Positions 50,056-59,104 are shown, counted from the first letter of the stretch. The stretch: 64,000 nucleotides of DNA from an uncultured Olsenella sp. (GCA_900548775.1 URLM01000004.1:40336-104335), one strand, 5' to 3'. Notes: a model not told the origin generated them from the letters alone. A program made the numbers and translations.

Positions 50056-50468
50056 TACTGACGGCTCACTCGCATGACGGTGTCGCCCACCTGCACCTCG
50101 TCGCCGTCGCGGAGCGTGACCGGCTGGTCTATAACATGCCCGTTGACCATGGTCCCATTGGTGGAGCCGAGGTCCTCGAGGACGAGCGCCGGCCCCTGGA
50201 TGGTAAAGCGCGCGTGCGTTGCCGAGACGTACGGCTCGTCGATCACGATGTCCGAGGAGGGGGAGCGTCCCACGACCACGGGGCCCAGCACGTCTACGTG
50301 CAGGCCGCGCATGGCACGCGAGCCCTTCTCGACGTCGACACACCAGATGGCGGTATCCCTGCGCTGTCCACGGACAAGCCCAACGCCTGCGCGCATTGCT
50401 GCGAACAGGAAGACGTAGAGAAGGATGACGAGGATGATTCGTCCGGCGAAGAGGATTAGGTCGATCAT
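50055..50468 (-). CDS. fhaB: FHA-domain membrane protein (FhaB-like)
   Basis: 137 residues: an N-terminal membrane helix (LILFAGRIILVILLYVFLFA) and a C-terminal FHA domain with VVGRSPSSDIVIDEPYVSATHARF and LEDLGSTNGTMVNG, the phospho-Thr-binding loops. In related Actinobacteria FhaB-type proteins link kinase signalling to wall synthesis. Three bases separate it from fhaA. Confidence 0.9.
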   Translation of the reverse strand: MIDLILFAGRIILVILLYVFLFAAMRAGVGLVRGQRRDTAIWCVDVEKGSRAMRGLHVDVLGPVVVGRSPSSDIVIDEPYVSATHARFTIQGPALVLEDLGSTNGTMVNGHVIDQPVTLRDGDEVQVGDTVMRVSRQ

Positions 50469-50471
50469 GGC

Positions 50472-51671
50472 CTAGTTCTCCCGAAACTCGAGGTTCACGA
50501 GGCCGACGGTGATGAGATCGCCGTCACGCAGGACGCATTCGTCTACGTCCACATCGTTGACGAGCGTGCCGTTGGTCGAGTTGAGGTCGACGATGTGCCA
50601 GTTGCTCCCGTCGTAGGAGAGCTCGGCGTGGCGACGAGAGACGTTGGGATCGCGCAGATAGACGCCGCACTGAGAGCGCTCGCGGCCAATGAGGCACGAG
50701 GGCGCCTGCGCGGCGTAGGTGCGCCCGCTCTGACGGTCGATGAGCATGCACGTTGCGTTGCGCGGCGCCACCTGTTGCGAGGGGGCAGCCGGGGCTGCGA
50801 CGCCGCGGCGACGGGTGTCGGGGACGACCTCGGGAACCCGGTGCGCCGGCTGCTGCGGGGCGGGCGACGGGAAGTCAGGGGGCTGAGGGGTCGCGGCTAT
50901 AACGGCCTGGGCCTGATCCTGGACCGCCTGAGCGACCGGCTGGACCACAGGCTGGCCGCTAGAGACCGGTGGCGCCGCAACCGGCACCGCGACGGGCGGG
51001 ACCACCTGCGACGGGCTGGCGTCGACGTAGGGCACCGGCATGGGCGTGGACGACGAGGGCGATGCCATTGCGGGAATCACGCCTCCGGCAGGCTCGATGT
51101 AGTCCATGGGCATGACGTCCAGGCCGGCGTCGGTGCCGCTGGGCGCGGGCTGCGGGGAGGCCATGGGTGCCATGGGCTGCGGAATCGGGTTGAGGTGGCC
51201 AACGGACGGTCGCCGACGCAGCTTGCCCAGCGCGGCGGCTCCACCAACGCTCGAGTTCCCGCCCAGGAAGGCGCGCTCCTCCTCGCGAAGGCGCGAGAGG
51301 GTCTGCTCGTTGACGTTCTCCGCGTCCACGTAGAACTTGCCCGACTTGAGCGACTCGTCGACCATGAAGCGAACGAGAGGCCTACCTACTAGGGCGTAGC
51401 CTTTCTTGTTGGCGGACTCGGTGATGAACTCGCCGAGTTCGTAGTCGATGCGCTCGTAGAGCGGGCGCATGAGGGAGTCGTCCTCTGCCGAGACCAGCAC
51501 CGTGTAGAGCGCGGGTGCGGTGTCGACGCCGTCGATGCGGTAGGTCTCGCTCTCCATCTTGCGAGCGGCGTGCTTTGCGAGCTTCTTGAACGAGAAGGGC
51601 TCCGCGTATCCCTGTGGGGCAGACTCGAAGACCGAGCTTATCCGGCCCTCAAAATCACTGAGAAAGCTCAT
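50472..51671 (-). CDS. fhaA: FhaA-like protein (DUF3662 plus FHA)
   Basis: 399 residues. DUF3662 at the N-terminus (about 1-115; FLSDFEGRISSVFESAPQGY), a long Pro/Gln/Val-rich linker (about 150-300) and a C-terminal FHA domain with CLIGRERSQCGVYLRDPNVS, then RRHAELSYD and DLNSTNGTLVND. GAGGAATTAG precedes the ATG, which lies 17 bases inside the kinase gene. Confidence 0.92.
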   Translation of the reverse strand: MSFLSDFEGRISSVFESAPQGYAEPFSFKKLAKHAARKMESETYRIDGVDTAPALYTVLVSAEDDSLMRPLYERIDYELGEFITESANKKGYALVGRPLVRFMVDESLKSGKFYVDAENVNEQTLSRLREEERAFLGGNSSVGGAAALGKLRRRPSVGHLNPIPQPMAPMASPQPAPSGTDAGLDVMPMDYIEPAGGVIPAMASPSSSTPMPVPYVDASPSQVVPPVAVPVAAPPVSSGQPVVQPVAQAVQDQAQAVIAATPQPPDFPSPAPQQPAHRVPEVVPDTRRRGVAAPAAPSQQVAPRNATCMLIDRQSGRTYAAQAPSCLIGRERSQCGVYLRDPNVSRRHAELSYDGSNWHIVDLNSTNGTLVNDVDVDECVLRDGDLITVGLVNLEFREN

Positions 51672-53442
51672 CTAATTCCTCGCCTTCCTGGTCCTCGTCC
51701 AGAGGACCCCTCAGGACGGTTTCCACACACAAAAACACACTCAAGAATACAGCAAGGCCACAGCCCTCCATTATCTGGCCAAACCAATACCCGCTAGATT
51801 CCACTCTGCCGGCTAGAAGCCAAAACAAGGTAATGGAGACGGCCCCCACGACTTGCCCGAGGATGCCCCAGGCGACGCTGCCCCGCATGGCGATGGCCGA
51901 GGAGAGAAGTGCCGAGACCGCGCATCCGGTCACGATGACCCAGGTAGCTGGGCTCGCGAGCACGGGGTTCAGGGCCGCGACGGTTGCCTGGGCCGAAAAG
52001 CCGCTCTGCGTTGCGGTGCCAAAGAGAAGCGAGAGCAACGCGCCCGCCGCCCCCGTTGCGGCAGCGGGAAGCGGGTCCATCCCATAGCCAGCAAGGGCAA
52101 CGCCCGCAGCGGGCGAGTTGAGGCAGGCGGGGGCCAAGATGGCAGCCGTGGACACGTGGTCCGTATGACCGCAGAAGACCCACCATGCCACGACGGCAAC
52201 GCCAGCCAGGAGGGCGAGTGGGAACGAGGCGGCGGTGACGTGCGCCGTTGCGAGAGCCACAACCAGGGCAGTGCCCGCAACGGCGGAACCCACGGGGGGC
52301 CAGGCGGCGCATGCTGCCGCCGACGCGATGGCCCCTATCAGCACAAATGCATCCGTGGCGCCTGGGAGGGCGGGCAATACGGCATGCATGGCGAAAAACG
52401 TGCAGGCCGCAGATGCCGCCCGCTCGAGGGCGGGCGCCAGCCAAGGGAGACGCACGTGGGCCGGCAGGTCAGACGGCTTGGCGGCAGGCGAGGGGTCGTC
52501 ATTCTCGGACTGGTCGACCAGCTCTCGCAAAGACTCGGCTCCCTCGGCGCCATCTCCCAGCTCAGGTAGGACGCCCCGCGCAAGCTCCTTCACCGAGGAG
52601 GTCCGCTCTGCGGCGGCTGGGGCCAAGGCGCGGAGGAGGGCCTCCTCCGCCTCTGGCGCAATGCTCGGGTCGAGCTTCGAGAGAGGCGGCTTTGGGCCGC
52701 GGATGATTGCGTCGAGCGAGCCCTTTGGCGTCGCGGACGCAAAGGGGCTTCTGCCCGTCAGGGCCTGCCAGGTCACGACGGCAAGGGAGAACACGTCTGT
52801 GCGCTCGTCGACGAGAAGACCCTGGATCTGCTCGGGCGGCATGTATCCCACGGTGCCGCCGCGCGCGCCGCCGTAGCCGGCAGCAGAGGCAAGCGTAGCC
52901 ATGCCAAAGTCGGCGAGCTTAACGGTGCCCTGACGGTCAATCATGATGTTGGTTGGCTTAATGTCCAGGTGTAGGACGCCGTTCTCGTGGGCGTAGGCGA
53001 GGGCGGCGGCAACCGAGCGCAGCACGTGGGCGCATTCCTCGTGCGTGAGGACGCCCCCCTCCACACGGGCCAGCAGCTCTGCAAGGTTGAGACCGTCAAC
53101 GTACTCCATGACCAGGTACGCGTAGGTGCCGTCGGTCTCGAAGTCGTAGACCGCCACGATGTTGGGGTGGGCGAGAAGGCATGCCGTCCGCGCTTCTGCC
53201 AGGGCCTCCTCGGCCGTGGATGCGGAGATGCCGGCGGGGCCCTCGGTGGAGAGCAGAGGGATGCGCTTGATGGCAACGCGACGCTGGAGTCGCGTGTCCC
53301 AGCAGGTGCAGACGGTTCCAAAGCCACCTGCGCCGCGACGAGCGAGCACACGATAGCGCCCGAGGAGCGTCTCCTCGGGAATGGCGCGCGTGCCGGGCTT
53401 GACCGGGCGCACGGCGCTCTGTGTGGGGTTGGTGCTGCCCAC
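51655..53442 (-). CDS. Ser/Thr protein kinase with polytopic C-terminal domain
   Basis: 595 residues from GTG 53442 (GAGGAG five bases upstream); the frame is open to 53577 but without a start signal. Kinase domain: ARRGAGGFGTVCTCWD, RVAIKRIPLL, the catalytic loop HLDIKPTNIMI (Leu where most have Arg) and DFGMA. After a linker the C-terminal ~240 residues contain about six to eight membrane helices (for example VLIGAIASAAACAAW), instead of the single helix of PknA/PknB. First gene of the operon, in the place of pknA; the Leu change puts it among RD-lacking kinases, perhaps not activated by loop phosphorylation. Confidence 0.88.
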   Translation of the reverse strand: MGSTNPTQSAVRPVKPGTRAIPEETLLGRYRVLARRGAGGFGTVCTCWDTRLQRRVAIKRIPLLSTEGPAGISASTAEEALAEARTACLLAHPNIVAVYDFETDGTYAYLVMEYVDGLNLAELLARVEGGVLTHEECAHVLRSVAAALAYAHENGVLHLDIKPTNIMIDRQGTVKLADFGMATLASAAGYGGARGGTVGYMPPEQIQGLLVDERTDVFSLAVVTWQALTGRSPFASATPKGSLDAIIRGPKPPLSKLDPSIAPEAEEALLRALAPAAAERTSSVKELARGVLPELGDGAEGAESLRELVDQSENDDPSPAAKPSDLPAHVRLPWLAPALERAASAACTFFAMHAVLPALPGATDAFVLIGAIASAAACAAWPPVGSAVAGTALVVALATAHVTAASFPLALLAGVAVVAWWVFCGHTDHVSTAAILAPACLNSPAAGVALAGYGMDPLPAAATGAAGALLSLLFGTATQSGFSAQATVAALNPVLASPATWVIVTGCAVSALLSSAIAMRGSVAWGILGQVVGAVSITLFWLLAGRVESSGYWFGQIMEGCGLAVFLSVFLCVETVLRGPLDEDQEGEELDELSQ

Positions 53443-53693
53443 GGCGTCTCCTCGTTGTGTGTTTGTGGCTTCGTTTTTATCTGGCCGCGATGTGCACATT
53501 CTACCTAATCGGGCGAAAGCGGGTGGGGAGTGGGCTTGGTCGCGTTGTGCGTCCCGTAAGAAGCGGGCGTGTTGCATGTGGTGCCCGCGCGCTTGTCAGT
53601 GGCCTTCTCGACCTCTTCAGCTGCCATTTCTGCCCACTTTTCCCGAAACTCTGGTTGGCAATCGCGGCTGGATGCTGTAATATATCCCAGCAC

Positions 53694-53780
53694 GCGGGCG
53701 TGGCGGAATTGGCAGACGCGTACGGTTCAGGTCCGTATGAGAGCAATCTCATGAAGGTTCAAGTCCTTTCGCCCGCACCA
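53694..53780 (+). tRNA. tRNA-Leu(CAG)
   Basis: GCGGGCG pairs with CGCCCGC; anticodon loop TTCAGGT (anticodon CAG); long variable arm containing GAGAGCAATCTC; T arm AGGTTCAAGTCCTTT; CCA encoded. Long-armed, class II. Confidence 0.94.
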
Positions 53781-53860
53781 TGAATTGCCAGAGCGCCTCC
53801 GTTGGTCTTCCAGCGGAGGCGCTCTTTCTCCCGCCTGTTGCACCTCCAGGGCAGGGGCCT

Positions 53861-54142
53861 TCCGGCGAGAATTCGGCGCCGGAGTCTGGGTTGCCGCGGC
53901 AGTCACGTACGAAAGTTCCCCTCCGGCGAGAAATTGACGCCGAAGCTTGGGTTCCTGCGGCAGTCACGTACGAAAGTTCCCCTCCGGCGAGAAATTGACG
54001 CCGAAGCTTGGGTTCCTGCGGCAGTCACGTACGAAAGTTCCCCTCCGGCGAGAAAATGACGCCGAAGCAAGGGCTTGCGACGGGATTCCGTACGAAGTGC
54101 GCCCTCCGGCGAGAATTCGGCGCCGGAGGGCGCACTTCGTAC
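53861..54142 (+). repeat. 61-bp tandem repeats and a 22-bp perfect hairpin downstream of tRNA-Leu
   Basis: CTCCGGCGAGAAA begins units at 53921, 53982 and 54043, exactly 61 bases apart; a diverged unit precedes at about 53860. Units share TGACGCCGAAGC, GCGGCAGTCACGTACGAAAG. The array ends in a perfect 22-base inverted repeat (54090-54111 / 54121-54142; GTACGAAGTGCGCC... ) with a nine-base loop. Open frames cross it in several phases but there is no gene. Bases 54143-54275 show nothing recognisable. Confidence 0.8.
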
Positions 54143-54275
54143 GTAAACGCTGCTAGAACGTGCCCTTTGGCGGCAGATAATCGCCAGAACCAGGATTATC
54201 GCAGTCCGCTCTCATGGACAAACGGCGCCAACGCATGCCGCGCTGGCGCCGTCGAGTTCTTCTCAGCGATGCGTC

Positions 54276-54476
54276 CTACTTGTCGGCGTCCTCATCGTCT
54301 TCGTCATCGTCGCCAAAGAGGTCCCAATCGTCATCGGACTTCTCGTGGTTGTAGTAGCGCTCGCGTGTGCGACGCTCGAGGACAAACGAGATAAGCAAGC
54401 ACACAAGCATGCCGCCGATTACAAGGCAAACCACGCCGACCTTGTCAGCGAAGAGCCAGTTGAAGAAGTCACCCAT
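54276..54476 (-). CDS. Small membrane protein with acidic tail
   Basis: 66 residues from ATG 54476 (GGGAGG seven bases upstream). One membrane helix (VGVVCLVIGGMLVCLLISFV), a basic hinge (LERRTRERYYNHEK) and an Asp-rich end (DDDWDLFGDDDEDDEDADK). Unknown function; divergent from serS. Confidence 0.7.
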   Translation of the reverse strand: MGDFFNWLFADKVGVVCLVIGGMLVCLLISFVLERRTRERYYNHEKSDDDWDLFGDDDEDDEDADK

Positions 54477-54625
54477 ACGAAAGCCTCCCGGGGCATTAGG
54501 CCCGCAAGGGGCCAACGGATACCGCACAAGTATATACTTGGAGCGCCGCCGAGCCGCAGCAGTGGCTTTTGGCGCGCCGGACATCGCTGCGGCATTTCGT
54601 CGCACATACGCAAGGGAGTTCACAC

Positions 54626-55912
54626 ATGCTCGACATTAAGTTCGTGCGAGAGAATCCAGACCTCGTCGACAAGTCCTGCGCCTCTCGCCAGAACGCGCAT
54701 TGGGACCGCGAGCGCTTCTTCGAGCTCGACGAGGAGCGCCGCTCGGTCATTGCCGAGGTTGAGCAGCTGCAGGCAGAGCGCAACTCCATCTCCAAGCAGG
54801 TGGGCCAGCTCATGCGCGAGGGCAAGAAGGACGAGGCCGAGGCTGCAAAGGCCAAGGTCGCTGCCAGCAAGGATCGCATTGCCGAGCTTAACGACAAGCG
54901 CACCAAGGTCGAGAAGGACCTCTTTGACCTTGTCGCCGCCATTCCCAACATCCCGCACGAGTCCGTGCCGTATGGCGTCGACGACTCTGACAACCCCGAG
55001 GCCCGTCGTTGGGGCGAGCCCACGAAGTTCGACTTCGAGCCCAAGGCGCACTGGGACCTTGGCCCCTCCACGGGCATGATTGACTTCGAGCGCGGCATCA
55101 AGCTTGCCGGTACCCGCTTCTACCTGCTTGGCGGCGCTGGCGCCCTCATGGAGCGCGCCCTCATCAACTTCTTCATCGATACCCATGTGAAGGCCGGCTT
55201 CACCGAGTGGTGGCCGCCCGTCATCACCAACTACGACTCCCTCTTTGGCACGGGCCAGTTGCCAAAGTTCGACGAGGACCTCTATCACGTGAGCGGCGGC
55301 ATGTACCTCATCCCCACGGCTGAGGTCATGCTCACCAACATCCACAGGGACGAGATTCTCGACGGGGACAAGCTGCCGCTTTGGTACACCGCCTTCACCC
55401 CGTGCTTCCGCGAGGAGGCGGGCTCCGCAGGTCGCGACACGCGCGGCATCATCCGCGTGCACGAGTTCGACAAGGTCGAGATGGTCAAGTTCGCCAAGCC
55501 CGAGGACTCTATGAACCAGCTCGAGTCCATGGTTGCCGAGGCGGAGCATTGCCTGCAGCTGCTAGGCCTGCCATACCACGTTGTCACGCTGTGCACCGGC
55601 GACATTGGCTTCTCCGCAACCAAGTGCTATGACCTCGAGGTCTGGCTGCCCAGCTACAACAACTACAAGGAGATCTCCTCCTGCTCCAACTGCTGGGACT
55701 TCCAGGCCCGCCGCGCGAACATCCGCTACAAGGATCCCGCGGAGTTCAAGGGCACACGCCTGGTCCACACCCTCAACGGCTCTGGCCTTGCCGTCGGTCG
55801 CACCATGGCGGCAATCATGGAGAACTACCAGAATGCCGACGGCTCCATTACGGTGCCCGAGGTCCTGCGCCCCTACATGCGCGACATGGAGGTCATCAAG
55901 CCGCTCGCATGA
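54626..55912 (+). CDS. serS: Seryl-tRNA synthetase
   Basis: 428 residues from ATG 54626 (AAGGGAG upstream). N-terminal coiled-coil arm (about 30-105) that grips the long arm of tRNA-Ser; class II core with motif 2 FRSEAGSAGRDTRGIIRVHEF-like segment (FREEAGSAGRDT, then RGIIRVHEFDKVEM) and motif 3 GSGLAVGRTMAAIMEN. The cognate tRNA-Ser(GCT) lies about 3.5 kb downstream. No T-box is visible upstream. Confidence 0.97.
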   Translation: MLDIKFVRENPDLVDKSCASRQNAHWDRERFFELDEERRSVIAEVEQLQAERNSISKQVGQLMREGKKDEAEAAKAKVAASKDRIAELNDKRTKVEKDLFDLVAAIPNIPHESVPYGVDDSDNPEARRWGEPTKFDFEPKAHWDLGPSTGMIDFERGIKLAGTRFYLLGGAGALMERALINFFIDTHVKAGFTEWWPPVITNYDSLFGTGQLPKFDEDLYHVSGGMYLIPTAEVMLTNIHRDEILDGDKLPLWYTAFTPCFREEAGSAGRDTRGIIRVHEFDKVEMVKFAKPEDSMNQLESMVAEAEHCLQLLGLPYHVVTLCTGDIGFSATKCYDLEVWLPSYNNYKEISSCSNCWDFQARRANIRYKDPAEFKGTRLVHTLNGSGLAVGRTMAAIMENYQNADGSITVPEVLRPYMRDMEVIKPLA

Positions 55913-55938
55913 GACAAAGGGACAGTCCCTTTGTCTCA
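55910..55938. terminator. Perfect 14-bp inverted repeat at the serS stop
   Basis: TGAGACAAAGGGAC, one base, and its exact complement; the serS stop codon is the first three bases. Followed only by TT, so terminator strength is doubtful; a stronger hairpin follows. Confidence 0.5.
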
Positions 55939-55942
55939 TTAG

Positions 55943-55973
55943 GGGGTGTCGCCTGGTGGCGGCACCCCTCTTT
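55943..55973 (+). terminator. Terminator after serS
   Basis: GGGGTG/CACCCC stem with inner CGCC/GGCG and a TCTTT tail. The first IS copy is inserted within its T-tract. Confidence 0.7.
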
Positions 55974-56720
55974 CATGGCTTTAGCCTGTGTCGCGCCACG
56001 CGCGACACAGAAAACCACCCGCTCAGCGGGTGGATGACACTGACGCTATGCAACAAAACTCCCTCCCCTCTAGGATGGCGGTTGTTCAGGTCGCCGGCCG
56101 CGAGAGGAAGGAGAACACCATGGCACAGAAGGCGAACAGCCTCGCGCACACCAAGTGGATGTGCAAGTACCACATCGTGTTTTGCCCAAAGTATAGGAGA
56201 AAGGCCATCTACAACCAATACCGCGAGGACCTCGGGCAGATCCTCAGGCAGCTATGCCAGTGGAGGGGGGTCGAGATCATCGAGGGGCACCTCATGCCCG
56301 ACCACGTGCACATGCTGGTGAGCATCCCGCCCAAGATCAGCGTGTCGAGCTTCATGGGATACCTGAAGGGGAAGAGCTCGCTCCTCATGTTCGACAGGCA
56401 CGCGAACCTCAAGTACAAGTTCGGGAACAGGAAGTTCTGGGCGGAGGGCTACTACGTGTCCACCGTCGGCCTGAACGAGGCCACGATCGCGAAGTACATC
56501 CGGGAGCAGGAGCGGGCGGACATCGCCCTGGACCGGCTGAGCGTCAAGGAGTATGAGGATCCGTTCAAGAGGTAGCCTGGCACAGCCCGTTTGACGGGCA
56601 CGCCACGAGTCAAGCGGCCATCGGGCCTGAACGAAGTGAAGGCCAGGGACTTGAGTCCCTGGCCGGTTTTTCTGGGTTATACCCTAAGAGCAAACCACCC
56701 GCTATGCGGGTGGTGATGAT
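55973..56720 (+). mobile_element. IS200/IS605-type insertion sequence, copy 1
   Basis: About 748 bp (edges uncertain by 1-3 bases), identical to copy 2 as far as read (55972-56721 = 57594-58343). Ends carry the subterminal hairpins of this family: left CCACCCGC/GCGGGTGG; right GGCCAGGGAC/GTCCCTGGCC plus CCACCCGC/GCGGGTGG. No flanking duplication and no tnpB. It sits in the serS terminator T-tract. Confidence 0.88.
56120..56575 (+). CDS. tnpA: IS200-type Y1 transposase, copy 1
   Basis: 151 residues from ATG 56120 (AAGGAG six bases upstream; an upstream in-frame ATG lies in the left end). HUH motif in MPDHVHMLVSIPP (about residue 62) and the C-terminal helix with the nucleophile Tyr in ATIAKYIREQ. 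It cuts and joins single-stranded DNA at the hairpin ends. Confidence 0.93.
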   Translation: MAQKANSLAHTKWMCKYHIVFCPKYRRKAIYNQYREDLGQILRQLCQWRGVEIIEGHLMPDHVHMLVSIPPKISVSSFMGYLKGKSSLLMFDRHANLKYKFGNRKFWAEGYYVSTVGLNEATIAKYIREQERADIALDRLSVKEYEDPFKR

Positions 56721-56736
56721 TTCGTGGACGACTGAG

Positions 56737-57594
56737 CTAGGAGTTCTGCTGCGAGCTCTGCCACCCGCGGACCATGTTGGCGATTGCGTCGACGGCGGCC
56801 CGTCTCATGGCGGAGAAGGCGCTGGGCCTTGCCGCGCTCCAGTCCACGGGGTTGGCGTGGAGCATTTCCCGGGCCTCGTCGATTACAAGCTGGCCGGTTC
56901 CGGCCTGGAAGGCGTCTGCGCCTGAGACGGGCAGGTTAATGTATATGTCGGCTGCCTGGGCGTGCAGACGGTCGAGTTGGTTTGCGCCACACGACATGGT
57001 CCTTTGGGCTATGGCCAGGGGCTTGAGATCGTTAAGAGGCTCCAGCTGCCGAATCATTCCCACGCCAACCACCGCATCGACCGAGCTGCGGTCAAAGAGC
57101 GGGGTGGGGAGGTTCATGCGGCAGCCGCCATCCATGTAGACGTGGCCCCGGTAGGTCGTTGGTGCAATTACCAGGGGATACGAGGCCGAGGCGCACGCAC
57201 AGCTGGCCACGTCGAGGTCGTCGCCCGAGACGCAGGTCCATCCCGCCCCGGTGCTCTTGAAGAGTTCCGGATCGTTGGTGAACACCGTGAGCTCGCCCGA
57301 GACAATGTCGACGGCTGGCATGGCAACCGGCATGATGAAGTCCGCGAAGGTATGGATTCCCGCTTCCCCAAGAACCCCACGCGCAAGTTCCTGCATCTTC
57401 TCGGACTCCACTATTCCGTTCGAAGTCACCATGTTGATGACGCGAAGGCGGAGATTCTTCAGGGTGCCCGTCTCGACGACGCGACGATCCAGCTCTACGA
57501 GTAGCTCGGCGATGCGCTGGGGCGAGAGTCCCGCGCCGACAAGGGCGGCGACGAGCGAGCCCATGGAGGTGCCTGCGACAGCTCCAATATTGAT
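56737..57594 (-). pseudogene. Patatin-like phospholipase, C-terminal part, split by IS copy 2
   Basis: C-terminal ~285 residues of a patatin-like lipid acyl hydrolase, separated from its start by the second IS. The fragment retains the nucleophile elbow GTSMGS and the second catalytic residue in MDGGCRM, but lacks the oxyanion loop GGGFRS, which is in the other fragment (58343-58438). Removing 748 bases of IS restores one continuous frame of 318 codons, with ...AREGI-NIGAVAGTSMG at the join. The fragment alone cannot be a normal enzyme; an internal ATG (GSLVAAL) has no ribosome site. Confidence 0.85.
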
Positions 57595-58342
57595 TCATGG
57601 CTTTAGCCTGTGTCGCGCCACGCGCGACACAGAAAACCACCCGCTCAGCGGGTGGATGACACTGACGCTATGCAACAAAACTCCCTCCCCTCTAGGATGG
57701 CGGTTGTTCAGGTCGCCGGCCGCGAGAGGAAGGAGAACACCATGGCACAGAAGGCGAACAGCCTCGCGCACACCAAGTGGATGTGCAAGTACCACATCGT
57801 GTTTTGCCCAAAGTATAGGAGAAAGGCCATCTACAACCAATACCGCGAGGACCTCGGGCAGATCCTCAGGCAGCTATGCCAGTGGAGGGGGGTCGAGATC
57901 ATCGAGGGGCACCTCATGCCCGACCACGTGCACATGCTGGTGAGCATCCCGCCCAAGATCAGCGTGTCGAGCTTCATGGGATACCTGAAGGGGAAGAGCT
58001 CGCTCCTCATGTTCGACAGGCACGCGAACCTCAAGTACAAGTTCGGGAACAGGAAGTTCTGGGCGGAGGGCTACTACGTGTCCACCGTCGGCCTGAACGA
58101 GGCCACGATCGCGAAGTACATCCGGGAGCAGGAGCGGGCGGACATCGCCCTGGACCGGCTGAGCGTCAAGGAGTATGAGGATCCGTTCAAGAGGTAGCCT
58201 GGCACAGCCCGTTTGACGGGCACGCCACGAGTCAAGCGGCCATCGGGCCTGAACGAAGTGAAGGCCAGGGACTTGAGTCCCTGGCCGGTTTTTCTGGGTT
58301 ATACCCTAAGAGCAAACCACCCGCTATGCGGGTGGTGATGAT
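57595..58342 (+). mobile_element. IS200/IS605-type insertion sequence, copy 2
   Basis: Same sequence as copy 1, 1622 bases away. It is inserted after TTGAT (plus strand), splitting the patatin gene; the host sequence resumes with TCCCTCGCG, with no duplication. The identity of the two copies indicates recent movement. Confidence 0.9.
57742..58197 (+). CDS. tnpA: IS200-type Y1 transposase, copy 2
   Basis: 151 residues, identical to the copy at 56120, with the same HVH and Tyr motifs. Both copies are intact, so either could mobilise the element. Confidence 0.93.
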   Translation: MAQKANSLAHTKWMCKYHIVFCPKYRRKAIYNQYREDLGQILRQLCQWRGVEIIEGHLMPDHVHMLVSIPPKISVSSFMGYLKGKSSLLMFDRHANLKYKFGNRKFWAEGYYVSTVGLNEATIAKYIREQERADIALDRLSVKEYEDPFKR

Positions 58343-58438
58343 TCCCTCGCGTGCCAAGTCCTCGACAACCGCGACCTCGGCATACGAGCGGAAGCCGCCG
58401 CCGCAGAACGCAATGCCCACTCCGTTGACCTTGCTCAT
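58343..58438 (-). pseudogene. Patatin-like phospholipase, N-terminal fragment
   Basis: First ~32 codons of the split gene, from ATG 58438 (GGAGG upstream): MSKVNGVGIAFCGGGFRSYA, with the oxyanion loop GGGFRS. The frame then enters the IS. Confidence 0.8.
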
Positions 58439-58548
58439 GCTTCCTCCGTTCACCAGACGCTAAGTTCTACGGTACCCGCGCAGTTCCCGCTTCACCACAT
58501 CCGCCGCATGCCGCTCACCGAAGAGAGAAGCCGGCGAACGAGGTATGA

Positions 58549-58560
58549 GAACATATGTTC
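58549..58560. promoter_or_regulatory. LexA-type SOS box, copy 2
   Basis: GAACATATGTTC, identical to the box at 33093, 60 bases upstream of the gene at 58621. The flanking base is G on the right (GTTCG), matching the consensus further. Confidence 0.7.
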
Positions 58561-58620
58561 GCATTTATTCCCCCAATGGAGTAGACTCGTCTCAACACAC
58601 AATCAATGGGAGGGGGAAGC

Positions 58621-59016
58621 ATGGTTGAGCAGGACAGGCATGGAAGAAAGGTGCGGGTGCTCGTGAAGAAGGAGCAGCTGAGCGATACCACAATCGTTGA
58701 GTCTGAATACTCCGAGGACGGCACGCTTGTGATTAGCGAAGAAGTTAGTGGACCTTCTGCCAGCGTTGCATATGGCGAGGCCAGACACAAGCTCAAGGCA
58801 TCCTTCTCCCCAGAGTCAATGGGAGATCTCGCTGTGCTTCTTGGAGGGGCGAGGGCCGGTGATCTGGCTTATCGCTTGCGCTTGTACTTTAGGGGCGGCC
58901 GGCACGCTCTCATTGACCTGATGGATCTCTGCGATGTGGGTGGAGTCCCGTATTCCTACCAGGCGATTGGCTCTGCTACTGGGGTTACGTACAGGCCGGT
59001 AGCAGAGGGGTGGTAG
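58621..59016 (+). CDS. Unknown protein with SOS-type promoter
   Basis: 131 residues from ATG 58621 (GGGAGGGGGAAGC upstream). The N-terminal part is charged and beta-rich (KVRVLVKKEQLSDTTIVESE); the C-terminus has YRLRLYFRGGRHALIDLMDL. No family is recognised. The upstream LexA-type box suggests DNA-damage induction. Confidence 0.65.
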   Translation: MVEQDRHGRKVRVLVKKEQLSDTTIVESEYSEDGTLVISEEVSGPSASVAYGEARHKLKASFSPESMGDLAVLLGGARAGDLAYRLRLYFRGGRHALIDLMDLCDVGGVPYSYQAIGSATGVTYRPVAEGW

Positions 59017-59104
59017 GGTCTGCCAGCTCGGCTTATTGGGTCGAGGGGCGCCTTGCAGAACAAGCGGTGATGGTCCTGTGCCACGGGAGTGCCTATCTGG
59101 ACAG

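Noticed and set aside
53861..54142. CRISPR-like array
   Set aside because: The whole 61-bp unit is conserved, with no variable spacers and no cas genes.
53780..54394. Small plus-strand proteins after tRNA-Leu
   Set aside because: Translations of the 61-bp repeat; several frames are open because the unit lacks stops.
54477..54625. T-box riboswitch before serS
   Set aside because: No specifier stem or T-box consensus could be found in the short leader.
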